From positions 1-64,000 of IMG/VR virus record IMGVR_UViG_3300027852_000809: a DNA stretch of 64,000 nt, one strand, 5' to 3'. Source of the stretch: a virus. Positions 38,940-45,827 of the stretch are shown here, piece after piece. The position numbers and the translations under genes were made by a program. Positions within the stretch are counted from its first letter, which is position 1, and each line of letters starts with the position of its first letter. Below the pieces are notes generated by a model. It worked only from the letters and a program-made list of their open reading frames with translations, was not told where the DNA came from and ran no database searches.

Positions 38940-39220
38940 AAGTATTCTTTAAATGCGTTAATGAAATAATCTTCTCCGAATTCTTTTTCGGATATATATC
39001 CGTTTATATTGTCAACTTTTCCATTTGAATCAAAATAATTATTTCCAATCTTTGTAATTATATGCCAAGAATTAGAATACATTTCTCCTGAAAATTGCTT
39101 TATTAAATGAACGGAAAACTTGTAACAACTTCCGTTAAAATTTTCAAGTTTACCAAATATCTTATAAAGAGAAGTAATGTAATTTATCACCTCTGCGTCA
39201 ATCTGCGGTTGTGTTTTCAA
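38936..39220 (-). CDS. small papain-like-fold candidate (94 aa)
   Basis: GSCYKFSVHLIKQF (Cys 32), WHIITKIGNNYFDSNGKV (His about 53, Asp about 63) give a Cys-His-Asp order typical of papain-like peptidase or transglutaminase-like toxins. Starts with TTG (39220-39218), only 16 bases after the RNA element's acceptor strand. Catalysis is inference. Confidence 0.4.
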   Translation of the reverse strand: MKTQPQIDAEVINYITSLYKIFGKLENFNGSCYKFSVHLIKQFSGEMYSNSWHIITKIGNNYFDSNGKVDNINGYISEKEFGEDYFINAFKEYL

Positions 39221-39235
39221 TATTATATTATTTGA

Positions 39236-39475
39236 CCGTTGAGGGGGAGTCGAACCCCCGTGAACTATAATTGATGTTAGTCAGCACTCTATCATTTTTT
39301 CAAATGCTTAGTAAGGATAATCGTTCGTATTTACATACATTTTCATCAATTTTATTGGATAGTATTGAGTGTCGGTTATTTATCTGACTTGTGTATCTCA
39401 ATCTTTTACCCTATCCCTTCTCACCCGATAAGCTTAGCGCCCCAATGCGCGTCCAACGAACCCTAGGTTATCGGT
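39236..39475 (-). ncRNA. tRNA/tmRNA-like structured RNA of uncertain identity
   Basis: 3' side: T-arm GGGGG-TTCGACT-CCCCC (39259-39243) followed by TCAACGG (39242-39236). 5' side: TCGTTGG (39459-39453) can pair with TCAACGG (two G-T), followed by a D-arm-like GCGC-ATTGGG-GCGC (39450-39437). About 175 bases lie between the arms, with CCGATAA/TTATCGG, GGATAG/CTATCC, ATTGAG/CTCAAT and AATTGATG/CATCAATT stems, and TGACTAACAT resembling the tmRNA segment before helix 2. No tmRNA D-loop signature or tag was found. Confidence 0.45.
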
Positions 39476-40229
39476 ATAGCACCGTTACTTTCTCTTTGAT
39501 TTCTTCAACTTCTTTGTCAACTAATGTTTCAAAAGCAGTTTCGATAAGGTCAGCACCATCTACACTTTCAAGGTAGCACATAATACGCCCACCCTCTAAT
39601 TCTAAAAGAACCTGAACTTCAATATCAACAGGTTCTTCACCTTCGATAATAGGAATTCTTAAATTAAATGATTTAGGAATATTACTGGTAACAGTTTGTT
39701 GGTGTCTGAAAGTATGATTTGCTCTATCATCTTTATTCTCCTGCATTTCTTTATCAATTTTAGCTTCCACACTTGAAAGAACAGCTAACAAATTAGTGTG
39801 ATCCGTGTTTGATTTAAAAATAGACCTTCTAAGTCTTAATTTTTTTACAAGGTTAAGAGGTTCAATACCGTTAGCAAAGTTATTGATATTTAATTCTTTG
39901 AATTTTTTACCAACTTCTACTTGACCTGTGATAGTGTATTTTTCACAAACGGTTTGTTCGTTAATTACCACCACCATTTTACCATCAGTTCTTGACACAA
40001 GACAATGAGCGGTTTTCGGGTAGAATTCACCTACTCTTTTTTCTAAGAATAATCTTGGAGCAGATATTGTACCTGAAATATCTACAGGCTTATCATTATG
40101 CTGTTCAGGGGCGCTTCCTTCAAGCCAAGTTACATGAACTTGCTCGGCATCACCACCTTCTTCAAGAATATTCTTGATAATTGTTCTTTTTGATTCTATT
40201 TTAGAATCTACTGGTTTTGTTTTTTCCAT
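39468..40229 (-). CDS. hypothetical phage protein (253 aa)
   Basis: Start with a charged helical region, centre GKMVVVINEQTVCEKYTITG and C-terminal strands (DIEVQVLLELEGGRIMCYLE). Resembles in layout the DUF2303 (YfdQ) proteins of phage early regions; unproven. Its last codons overlap the structured RNA element. Confidence 0.5.
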   Translation of the reverse strand: MEKTKPVDSKIESKRTIIKNILEEGGDAEQVHVTWLEGSAPEQHNDKPVDISGTISAPRLFLEKRVGEFYPKTAHCLVSRTDGKMVVVINEQTVCEKYTITGQVEVGKKFKELNINNFANGIEPLNLVKKLRLRRSIFKSNTDHTNLLAVLSSVEAKIDKEMQENKDDRANHTFRHQQTVTSNIPKSFNLRIPIIEGEEPVDIEVQVLLELEGGRIMCYLESVDGADLIETAFETLVDKEVEEIKEKVTVLYR

Positions 40230-40260
40230 GATTGTTTAATGTATTAAAAATTAATTATTA

Positions 40261-40719
40261 TTATGATCCAAGCTTTCTTACACCTGATTCATCGCTAATT
40301 CCATATTGTCTTTCTTTTGGAGATAACGGTCGTGCGTCAACACAAATAGCATCTTCATCAAAAGAAAACATAAGACCTGCTTCGTGGTCGGCAAATAAAT
40401 ACAAAAGACCTTCTTTACGAACTGTTTTGAATTTGATTGTATCAATAAGTTCTTTATGTAATAATTTTGGAGATTTTTCAAGAAGCTTAAATTCTTCCAT
40501 TACTGCTTTTTTCTCGTCAGCAATTTTAGCTAGCTTAATACTTACATCTGCAAGTTCAGATTTTGCAATACCAACTTCATCTTGAGTAAGACTTTTAGTG
40601 TATTCGCCATCAATAATTTTTGATGCAGATTGCAGATTAGCGGTCAATTCAGACTTTGACATTCCTTCAAAAGAGGGATCAAAGATTTTTCCGATTTCAA
40701 ATTGTGGTTTGTTTTCCAT
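40261..40719 (-). CDS. hypothetical protein (152 aa), coiled-coil
   Basis: Helical and Lys/Glu-rich (GIAKSELADVSIKLAKIADE, KKAVMEEFKLLEKSPKLLHK), then ADHEAGLMFSFDEDAICVDA. Next to the 253-aa gene, same direction. No family recognised. Confidence 0.5.
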   Translation of the reverse strand: MENKPQFEIGKIFDPSFEGMSKSELTANLQSASKIIDGEYTKSLTQDEVGIAKSELADVSIKLAKIADEKKAVMEEFKLLEKSPKLLHKELIDTIKFKTVRKEGLLYLFADHEAGLMFSFDEDAICVDARPLSPKERQYGISDESGVRKLGS

Positions 40720-40739
40720 GAGATTTATATTAATAGTTA

Positions 40740-40931
40740 TTAAAATTTTAATCGTTTATATACTTTTACTCCATCGGTAAAATATTCTTCTTGTTCTTCC
40801 CAACATTTCGGGCAATCACCTCTTTTCAATATGTGAACAAGTACAGCTTTTTTCACCAACCCGTTTGGGGTGTATAAATATTTTTTTGGCTCAACATTTT
40901 CTTGATTTCCTATAAGTTCTTTTTTAGCCAT
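40740..40931 (-). CDS. small CxxC protein (63 aa)
   Basis: KRGDCPKCWEEQEEYFTDGV contains a zinc-type CPKC pair; the N-terminus is charged. Overlaps the NinG gene by 8 bases, so likely translated with it. Confidence 0.5.
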   Translation of the reverse strand: MAKKELIGNQENVEPKKYLYTPNGLVKKAVLVHILKRGDCPKCWEEQEEYFTDGVKVYKRLKF

Positions 40932-41622
40932 AAACTAAATACTCTTTATCATATATTTCTAACTCAACATTAACTCTATTTCTCATTTCAATACGCTCCG
41001 AGAGTGAGTAAATTCTATCTGCTTCTTTAAGTAATTTAAGGATGTTTCTAGCTAAATATGTTAATTCACGATATTCCTTATTGTTAAATGTTAACATTGG
41101 AGTTCTTCGTAATTGACTAATGAAATCCATGTATTCCTGTCCATACTCGTTAATTAACCCTTCTCTTAATTTACCGTCGTCATTCTGATAATGATTAGAT
41201 TGAGCGTTTTGGCGATGAATATTATGAAGGTTATATTTTATAGTACTATTTCCTCCCCTTGCATAAACGTGTCCTGCGTGCATCTGACCTCTTTTGTTCC
41301 TAGCTAAACACGGCAACCCTTTATCAATAGTCCTGACTATTTTGTTAATTTCGTCTTGTAATTTCTTACTCCAATCGTAACTAAGAGATTTTTCTTCATT
41401 ACTTTTTGCTTTTTCCTCTTTCGCCACAGTCTTTTTAGCTTTCGGAATAATGTTACCATTTATAAATTCATCACTTGCATCTGATTTAAGCCACTCCTTC
41501 CAACAATCACATTTTCCGTCTGTAGCAATACCAAATTTTCTTTTACTGGCTTCTACCAATCTCCCGCATCCTAATCCGAATGTGTATCTGTGTGTACCTT
41601 TACATTTTTTTTCTTGGATCAT
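40924..41622 (-). CDS. ninG: NinG/Rap-like recombination nuclease
   Basis: A 232-residue protein. GQMHAGHVYARGGNSTIKYN (115-134) then LHNIHRQNAQSNHYQNDDGK (135-154) is the diagnostic His-rich core of lambda NinG (Rap), a DNA structure-specific endonuclease acting on recombination intermediates. N-terminal Cys residues (CKGTHRYTFGLGCGR, CDCW) form the zinc region. It complements the ERF/exonuclease/SSB set encoded on the left. Confidence 0.85.
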   Translation of the reverse strand: MIQEKKCKGTHRYTFGLGCGRLVEASKRKFGIATDGKCDCWKEWLKSDASDEFINGNIIPKAKKTVAKEEKAKSNEEKSLSYDWSKKLQDEINKIVRTIDKGLPCLARNKRGQMHAGHVYARGGNSTIKYNLHNIHRQNAQSNHYQNDDGKLREGLINEYGQEYMDFISQLRRTPMLTFNNKEYRELTYLARNILKLLKEADRIYSLSERIEMRNRVNVELEIYDKEYLVYG

Positions 41623-41753
41623 TTTCTTTTTGAGCGCTTTTTTCGTTTCTTTTTCTTAGGAGTTAAATGACTTCCTTCACGTAAACGAACACGTTGACGT
41701 ATTTCTTTTGGGTTTTGGTTTTCGTCTGCTGAATATGAACTATCTGATCCCAT
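41619..41753 (-). CDS. small Arg/Lys-tailed protein (44 aa)
   Basis: ATG at 41753; ends KKKKRKKRSKRK-stop, overlapping the NinG start by 4 bases (ATGA). The very basic tail suggests RNA or DNA binding. No family recognised. Confidence 0.5.
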   Translation of the reverse strand: MGSDSSYSADENQNPKEIRQRVRLREGSHLTPKKKKRKKRSKRK

Positions 41754-41755
41754 AA

Positions 41756-41953
41756 TTATCTAATAAACTTATCAATTATACTATTTTTTACTTGTTCTGC
41801 GTAACTTTCAATATCTTTTTTAGAAAAATTATCTAAATAAATTACTTGCCCGTCAGAAATACGCACTGCATAATTAACAACAATTTTTGGCGGTCTAACT
41901 TCTGATAATTTTATGTTAGGAAACTTTTTATTTTTTTTTATTTTTTTAGCCAT
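41756..41953 (-). CDS. small hypothetical protein (65 aa)
   Basis: ATG at 41953 (MAKKIKKNKKFPNIKLSEVR) chosen over an upstream ATG inside the next gene. Contains NYAVRISDGQVIYLDNFSKK. Two bases before the following start. Confidence 0.5.
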   Translation of the reverse strand: MAKKIKKNKKFPNIKLSEVRPPKIVVNYAVRISDGQVIYLDNFSKKDIESYAEQVKNSIIDKFIR

Positions 41954-41955
41954 AT

Positions 41956-42117
41956 CTAAAATATTTCCATTTCTATTGCTTGACACTCTGTTGGAGTGAG
42001 AATGTTATGAGGATTTTCAGGATATAATATTTCTCCATTAGCAATCCAAACATCTTTATAATTATCGTCTTTATAAACTCTATATAATCTATTTTTTGCG
42101 ATCTCTATTATCCGCAT
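41956..42117 (-). CDS. small hypothetical protein (53 aa)
   Basis: ATG at 42117, TAG at 41956. MRIIEIAKNRLYRVYKDDNY then DVWIANGEILYPENPH. Overlaps the 119-aa gene upstream by 29 bases. No family recognised. Confidence 0.45.
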   Translation of the reverse strand: MRIIEIAKNRLYRVYKDDNYKDVWIANGEILYPENPHNILTPTECQAIEMEIF

Positions 42118-42448
42118 TTGCTATTCCTTTAAAGTATCTAAACCCTTGAAACCCTTTCATTGGTATAGGCTCTACTTTGTGGAATAATCCTGAACGCTGA
42201 ATAAACTTTCCTTTCCAACATTCTCCTGTTGTGGAGCAAGTGAAATATCCTTCACTAAAATTTACAATCTTCATCCATCCGACAACGAACCCATTATGAC
42301 AAAGATAACATTTGTCTCCTACTTTCGTCTTTACAGGAAAATTAGGAACTTTAAAATTTATAACTTGTTTCCCGTCCTTAACAGCTTCCAGTTCTTTTTC
42401 GTAATCAGTCCAAGAAACTGTTTTAGGTAATGTTATTACAATATCCAT
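42089..42448 (-). CDS. hypothetical protein (119 aa)
   Basis: CYLCHNGFVVGWMKIVNFSE (with CxxCH) and CSTTGECWKG suggest a small zinc-containing beta domain; C-terminal GFQGFRYFKGIANADNRDRK. No family recognised. Confidence 0.5.
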   Translation of the reverse strand: MDIVITLPKTVSWTDYEKELEAVKDGKQVINFKVPNFPVKTKVGDKCYLCHNGFVVGWMKIVNFSEGYFTCSTTGECWKGKFIQRSGLFHKVEPIPMKGFQGFRYFKGIANADNRDRKK

Positions 42449-42900
42449 TATTTCTTTGTAAGTGGCATTAAAGCGTTTTTAAAATTTTGCTTTTTCATTA
42501 TAACCGTTCCTGCAACAAATGACATACTATCAATATCTTCCCCTATATATTCCGAATGTTTATCCCATAGATCATCAATTACTTCTTCATGGATAAGAGC
42601 GTCTTTAGTTTTAGAAACAGCTTTAAAACTATCTAATCCATTAAGGAATATTGTTTTTATAGCGTTTTGCAAAAGACGTTCTGTAACTATCTTTGCTCCT
42701 GTTTCTTTTAAAGAAGCCATATTCATCGACTCTTTAAATATCATTATCTCAATTCCACCTTTTACTATGGTTAATTCTCTAGTAAATTTATTATTATCAG
42801 GAATAGTATTTAATCCAAAAGTTATTCTATCTCTTTCTTTCACTAACGCACCATTAAAAAGGCTTATTATCTCATTGAATACTTGTTCAGGGTTGTTCAT
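42448..42900 (-). CDS. hypothetical protein (150 aa)
   Basis: Helical with INEIISLFNGALVKERDRIT-like start and a central LLQNAIKTIFLNGLDSFKAV. Looks like a phage DUF encoded between NinG and HNH genes. No family recognised. Confidence 0.5.
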   Translation of the reverse strand: MNNPEQVFNEIISLFNGALVKERDRITFGLNTIPDNNKFTRELTIVKGGIEIMIFKESMNMASLKETGAKIVTERLLQNAIKTIFLNGLDSFKAVSKTKDALIHEEVIDDLWDKHSEYIGEDIDSMSFVAGTVIMKKQNFKNALMPLTKK

Positions 42901-42905
42901 AATAG

Positions 42906-43412
42906 TTATTTTACTAATTGATAATTAACATTTTTATTGTACTCTACAAAAATAAACCCTGATGTTACAATAAATGAAAGGTGTTTATTTCTAGTATCAA
43001 GATATTTACCTGTCTGCTTAACTTTAAAAATTCTTCGTTCAACATCTAACTCAATTAACCGATGAAATGCTTTGTGATCCTTTTTATCCATCAACACAAC
43101 ATCTTTTAGTTTAAAATAATTCCAATGATGTGCCGATATGCCTTTTGGAATCTTTAAATCACGATGGAGATTTTTATAAGTTGAGGTGTTTTTCCAAACC
43201 TTATCTTTATCCCATTCATATTGCTTGCCTTTGTAACCAAGCCTATGATATTTTTCACGACACCTTTCACGTTCTTTCTCAACCCATTCAGGATTTTCTC
43301 TTTTCTTTTTAGTGTTCTCACGAATTAATTTTTTTCTGCAAGCTTTACAAGTTTTATCATTACTATAAAACTCACTATCATCTTTATCTGTATTACATCT
43401 CTTACAATCCAT
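42906..43412 (-). CDS. HNH-like nuclease with zinc motifs (168 aa)
   Basis: ATG at 43412 (MDCKRCNTDKDDSEFYSNDK); CKRC and CKAC form a zinc ribbon common in phage HNH proteins. GISAHHWNYFKLKDVVLMDK then KDHKAFHRLI contains the His-His and Asp of an HNH-type fold. Basic linker in the middle. The upstream 4 codons before 43412 are not convincing. Confidence 0.6.
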   Translation of the reverse strand: MDCKRCNTDKDDSEFYSNDKTCKACRKKLIRENTKKKRENPEWVEKERERCREKYHRLGYKGKQYEWDKDKVWKNTSTYKNLHRDLKIPKGISAHHWNYFKLKDVVLMDKKDHKAFHRLIELDVERRIFKVKQTGKYLDTRNKHLSFIVTSGFIFVEYNKNVNYQLVK

Positions 43413-43467
43413 ATACAAATACAATACAAATTTTTAATATAAAGGTAAAAACAACAGAAAACTACCG

Positions 43468-43821
43468 TTAAAATGGGAGATCATCATGTTCTTCTTCATT
43501 AAGATCGTTTGCGGGTTCAAATGCATCATTCTGACTTGTATTACTGTCTAAAGACTCGATTCTCCATCCTTGAATAGAATTAAAATATTTAGTTTCTCCT
43601 TGAGGGTTTACCCATTCGCGACCTCTTAGATTAATAGATATTTTTACATTTTCGCCCTCTAAAAATTTATCTAATAAATCACATTTTGCCTGAACAAATT
43701 CAATCAATAGTTTTTGAGGATATTCATCTTCTGTTTCAATAACAACTTCTCTTTTTTGAAAGTTATTATTTCCTATTTGCTGTGTGTCATTTATGACAAC
43801 TATTCTACCTTCTACTTCCAT
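43468..43821 (-). CDS. DUF3127 OB-fold protein, SSB-like
   Basis: A 117-residue protein. EVEGRIVVINDTQQIGNNNF, FQKREVVIETEDEYPQKLLI and VKISINLRGREWVNPQGETK are the DUF3127 OB-fold pattern of Bacteroidota phages. It ends with an acidic tip (EEEHDDLPF) like that of bacterial SSB, unlike the tail-less SSB at 9821. May take over SSB's protein-recruiting job. Confidence 0.75.
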   Translation of the reverse strand: MEVEGRIVVINDTQQIGNNNFQKREVVIETEDEYPQKLLIEFVQAKCDLLDKFLEGENVKISINLRGREWVNPQGETKYFNSIQGWRIESLDSNTSQNDAFEPANDLNEEEHDDLPF

Positions 43822-43822
43822 A

Positions 43823-44320
43823 TTAATAACGTATTTTTTCGTTAGATTTTAAATCATTGTCTTCGGGTACGAAGATAACTTTCACTTCTTTTTTTGGACT
43901 ATAAACTAATTTGTCAAAACGCATAGATTGTCTGATTTTAGCTCTTTTCACTCCTGTCATGGATTCCGCTTGTCGATAAGAAGCATACGTGCCAAGATAA
44001 ATATAATCCATTCCTTGCTCTATAGGCTTATCATCTTTAGTAACTAATCTGTACATTGAGACTGGAATAGGTTTTCCTTGAGCGCTTTTTTGATTGATTT
44101 TATCAAGTTTAGACCTCAACCTATTAATGCGTTCTTCCTGTCTTTTTATAGTGTTATCTTTATTTAAAATAGCAAGAGATTGTTGGTTTCTTTCACCATT
44201 TAATATAGATATTTTAGATTTATTTTCTTTAATAGTTTTATTCTTTAATGATAAATAGAATAAAAGAAAAAATACTAAAAGAATAAGTAACCCGTCGATA
44301 ATTATTAATGTGTTTTCCAT
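43823..44320 (-). CDS. membrane protein with coiled coil and NUMOD1-like domain (165 aa)
   Basis: ATG at 44320 chosen: MENTLIIIDGLLILLVFFLL is an N-terminal membrane helix; the upstream frame is low quality. Then a coiled coil (QEERINRLRSKLDKINQKSA), then GTYASYRQAESMTGVKRAKI and RQSMRFDKL, a NUMOD1-like helix-turn-helix. A membrane-anchored DNA-binding protein is uncommon. Confidence 0.5.
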   Translation of the reverse strand: MENTLIIIDGLLILLVFFLLFYLSLKNKTIKENKSKISILNGERNQQSLAILNKDNTIKRQEERINRLRSKLDKINQKSAQGKPIPVSMYRLVTKDDKPIEQGMDYIYLGTYASYRQAESMTGVKRAKIRQSMRFDKLVYSPKKEVKVIFVPEDNDLKSNEKIRY

Positions 44321-44327
44321 TGTAAAT

Positions 44328-44702
44328 TTATTTAGAACTTTCGTGAATATAAATTGTTCCGTGAACAAAAGGTTTGTCCACTGATTTTTGCATAGTAACA
44401 ATAACAGCAAATCGATTTGCATCATCCAAAACAGCAAAAAGCCTAGCGTCTTTATTTATAAGAATATTATTTTTAGTTTTACTGATAATTCCTTGATTGC
44501 TAGTGTATTTTATTCTGTAATAATACGTGTATGTGTCCGCAGGAGTAACCTTTATCCACTTACATATTAATCTCTGAAACCAATTATATTGTGTGTGTTT
44601 CTCTGTCTTTATTAATTCAGAAGATTGAACCGATATAGACTTTCTTTTTACACGTTTTTTATTTGTGGTTGTTTTATTGATAGGAATTACGTCTTCGCTC
44701 AT
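44328..44702 (-). CDS. hypothetical protein (124 aa)
   Basis: Basic first 40 residues (TTTNKKRVKRKSISVQSSEL), then a strand-rich domain with IKYTSNQGIISKTKNNILIN and RLFAVLDDANRFAVIVTMQK. Its ATG overlaps the stop of the small upstream gene. No family recognised. Confidence 0.5.
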   Translation of the reverse strand: MSEDVIPINKTTTNKKRVKRKSISVQSSELIKTEKHTQYNWFQRLICKWIKVTPADTYTYYYRIKYTSNQGIISKTKNNILINKDARLFAVLDDANRFAVIVTMQKSVDKPFVHGTIYIHESSK

Positions 44703-44839
44703 TATTTACTTCTTTTTGTTAAAATCATTCTAATATATGGAGCTAGCTTTAATCCTAAAGCTTTAGCTTCTGTTTCAAGAGTAAGCTTGAAGTCTTCATT
44801 AACCCTAACTCTAATATCATCATTAAGTATATCACTCAT
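44702..44839 (-). CDS. ribbon-helix-helix-like small protein (45 aa)
   Basis: ATG at 44839. MSDILNDDIRVRVNEDFKLT begins with a strand followed by helices (LETEAKALGLKLAPYIRMIL), the RHH layout of Arc/CopG repressors. First gene behind the promoter at 44859-44889, so it may autoregulate this operon. Confidence 0.6.
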   Translation of the reverse strand: MSDILNDDIRVRVNEDFKLTLETEAKALGLKLAPYIRMILTKRSK

Positions 44840-44858
44840 TTGTGTGTCTTTAAGACTA

Positions 44859-44889
44859 CAAATGTACTGCAATTATTTTATTATCCAAA
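44859..44889 (-). promoter_or_regulatory. consensus Bacteroidota promoter
   Basis: Minus strand TTTG (44889-44886), 19 bases, TACATTTG (44866-44859). It drives the leftward operon starting at 44839. A rightward TACCTTTG element (44897-44904) lies next to it, so the 85-base gap is a divergent control region. Confidence 0.8.
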
Positions 44890-44924
44890 AATAAATTACC
44901 TTTGTTTTAAAATATATTTTATAA

Positions 44925-45293
44925 ATGGATCATGAAAATAGGAATAACGGTTTTTTGATTCAAGACAATAAATTGTATGATACTACAATACAGTCGTTTG
45001 AGTTAAAAAAAACCATTGAAGGAGATATTATTCTATATTCCATGAAACCACTGTATTACAAAAGATTGTATTTATTTGAAGCTTTATTATCTATATATGA
45101 TAAAGAAAAAGTGTTTAGAATTCTTAATTTTAATAAGCACTTATCGAATGAAAGAAAAAAAGACAACTTAGATAAAAAACTACACTATATAAGTAATATG
45201 ACAGTGGTTTATAATTATCCTGTTATGTACTTGACTAAAAGAAAATTTAACCTTTACAAGCTATGCAAAGCACTGGAAAAAAAATTAGACTAA
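44925..45293 (+). CDS. hypothetical protein (122 aa)
   Basis: MDHENRNNGFLIQDNKLYDT start, then YKRLYLFEALLSIYDKEKVF. Tyr/Lys-rich, preceded by TACCTTTG at 44897. Overlaps the next gene by 31 bases. No family recognised. Confidence 0.55.
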   Translation: MDHENRNNGFLIQDNKLYDTTIQSFELKKTIEGDIILYSMKPLYYKRLYLFEALLSIYDKEKVFRILNFNKHLSNERKKDNLDKKLHYISNMTVVYNYPVMYLTKRKFNLYKLCKALEKKLD

Positions 45294-45604
45294 TAGCTAC
45301 TGATATAGAATTTAAAACAACATCAATTATTTATACTGTTAAGACAGAAAATAATGAAATAATTGAAGGACAGGTATTTTGTTTACCTAATATAAACGAT
45401 AAAGATTTAGTCTTAAAATCAAATTATATTTCTAAAGATAATATGACAATTAGTTTTATACCTATAAACGTAACTACACCCTTTTACTTAAAGCTTTTAA
45501 ATGGAAGTCTTAAGAATTTAGATGAATATGAAATAGAAAAACAAGCTGTCTATTTAAAAGGTGAAGCTGTTGGATTTATTGTTGATTCAAAGGAACAACT
45601 ATAG
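45263..45604 (+). CDS. hypothetical protein (113 aa)
   Basis: Beta-rich (RLIATDIEFKTTSIIYTVKT, AVYLKGEAVGFIVDSKEQL). Its end overlaps the convergent 71-aa gene by 29 bases. No family recognised. Confidence 0.55.
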   Translation: MQSTGKKIRLIATDIEFKTTSIIYTVKTENNEIIEGQVFCLPNINDKDLVLKSNYISKDNMTISFIPINVTTPFYLKLLNGSLKNLDEYEIEKQAVYLKGEAVGFIVDSKEQL

Positions 45605-45791
45605 ATGTTGGGTTTCTAATAGGACTATTTGGATCAACAACTATATTCAGCTTACGTTTTGAAAGTATAGCGTTTATCTCTTTTTGTCCATCAATTAAAT
45701 TTTTTTCCTGAATTCTTTTCTCTTTAATAATAGCTTGTTCACTTTCAGAAAGTGAAACATTTTTAGATTTTTCTTGATTTTTATTGTCCAT
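45576..45791 (-). CDS. hypothetical protein (71 aa)
   Basis: Charged N-terminal helix (SLSESEQAIIKEKRIQEKNL). Tail-proximal gene after the large fibre gene, convergent with the plus-strand pair. Possibly a fibre chaperone; no family recognised. Confidence 0.45.
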   Translation of the reverse strand: MDNKNQEKSKNVSLSESEQAIIKEKRIQEKNLIDGQKEINAILSKRKLNIVVDPNSPIRNPTSIVVPLNQQ

Positions 45792-45827
45792 TATAAGTGT
45801 TTTTTTTCAAAGATAATAATAATTTTA

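Noticed and set aside
39236-39475. tRNA with a group I intron
   Set aside because: A GACTA...TAGTTC pair recalls P7, but only about 10 bases separate the strands, leaving no room for P3 and P8.
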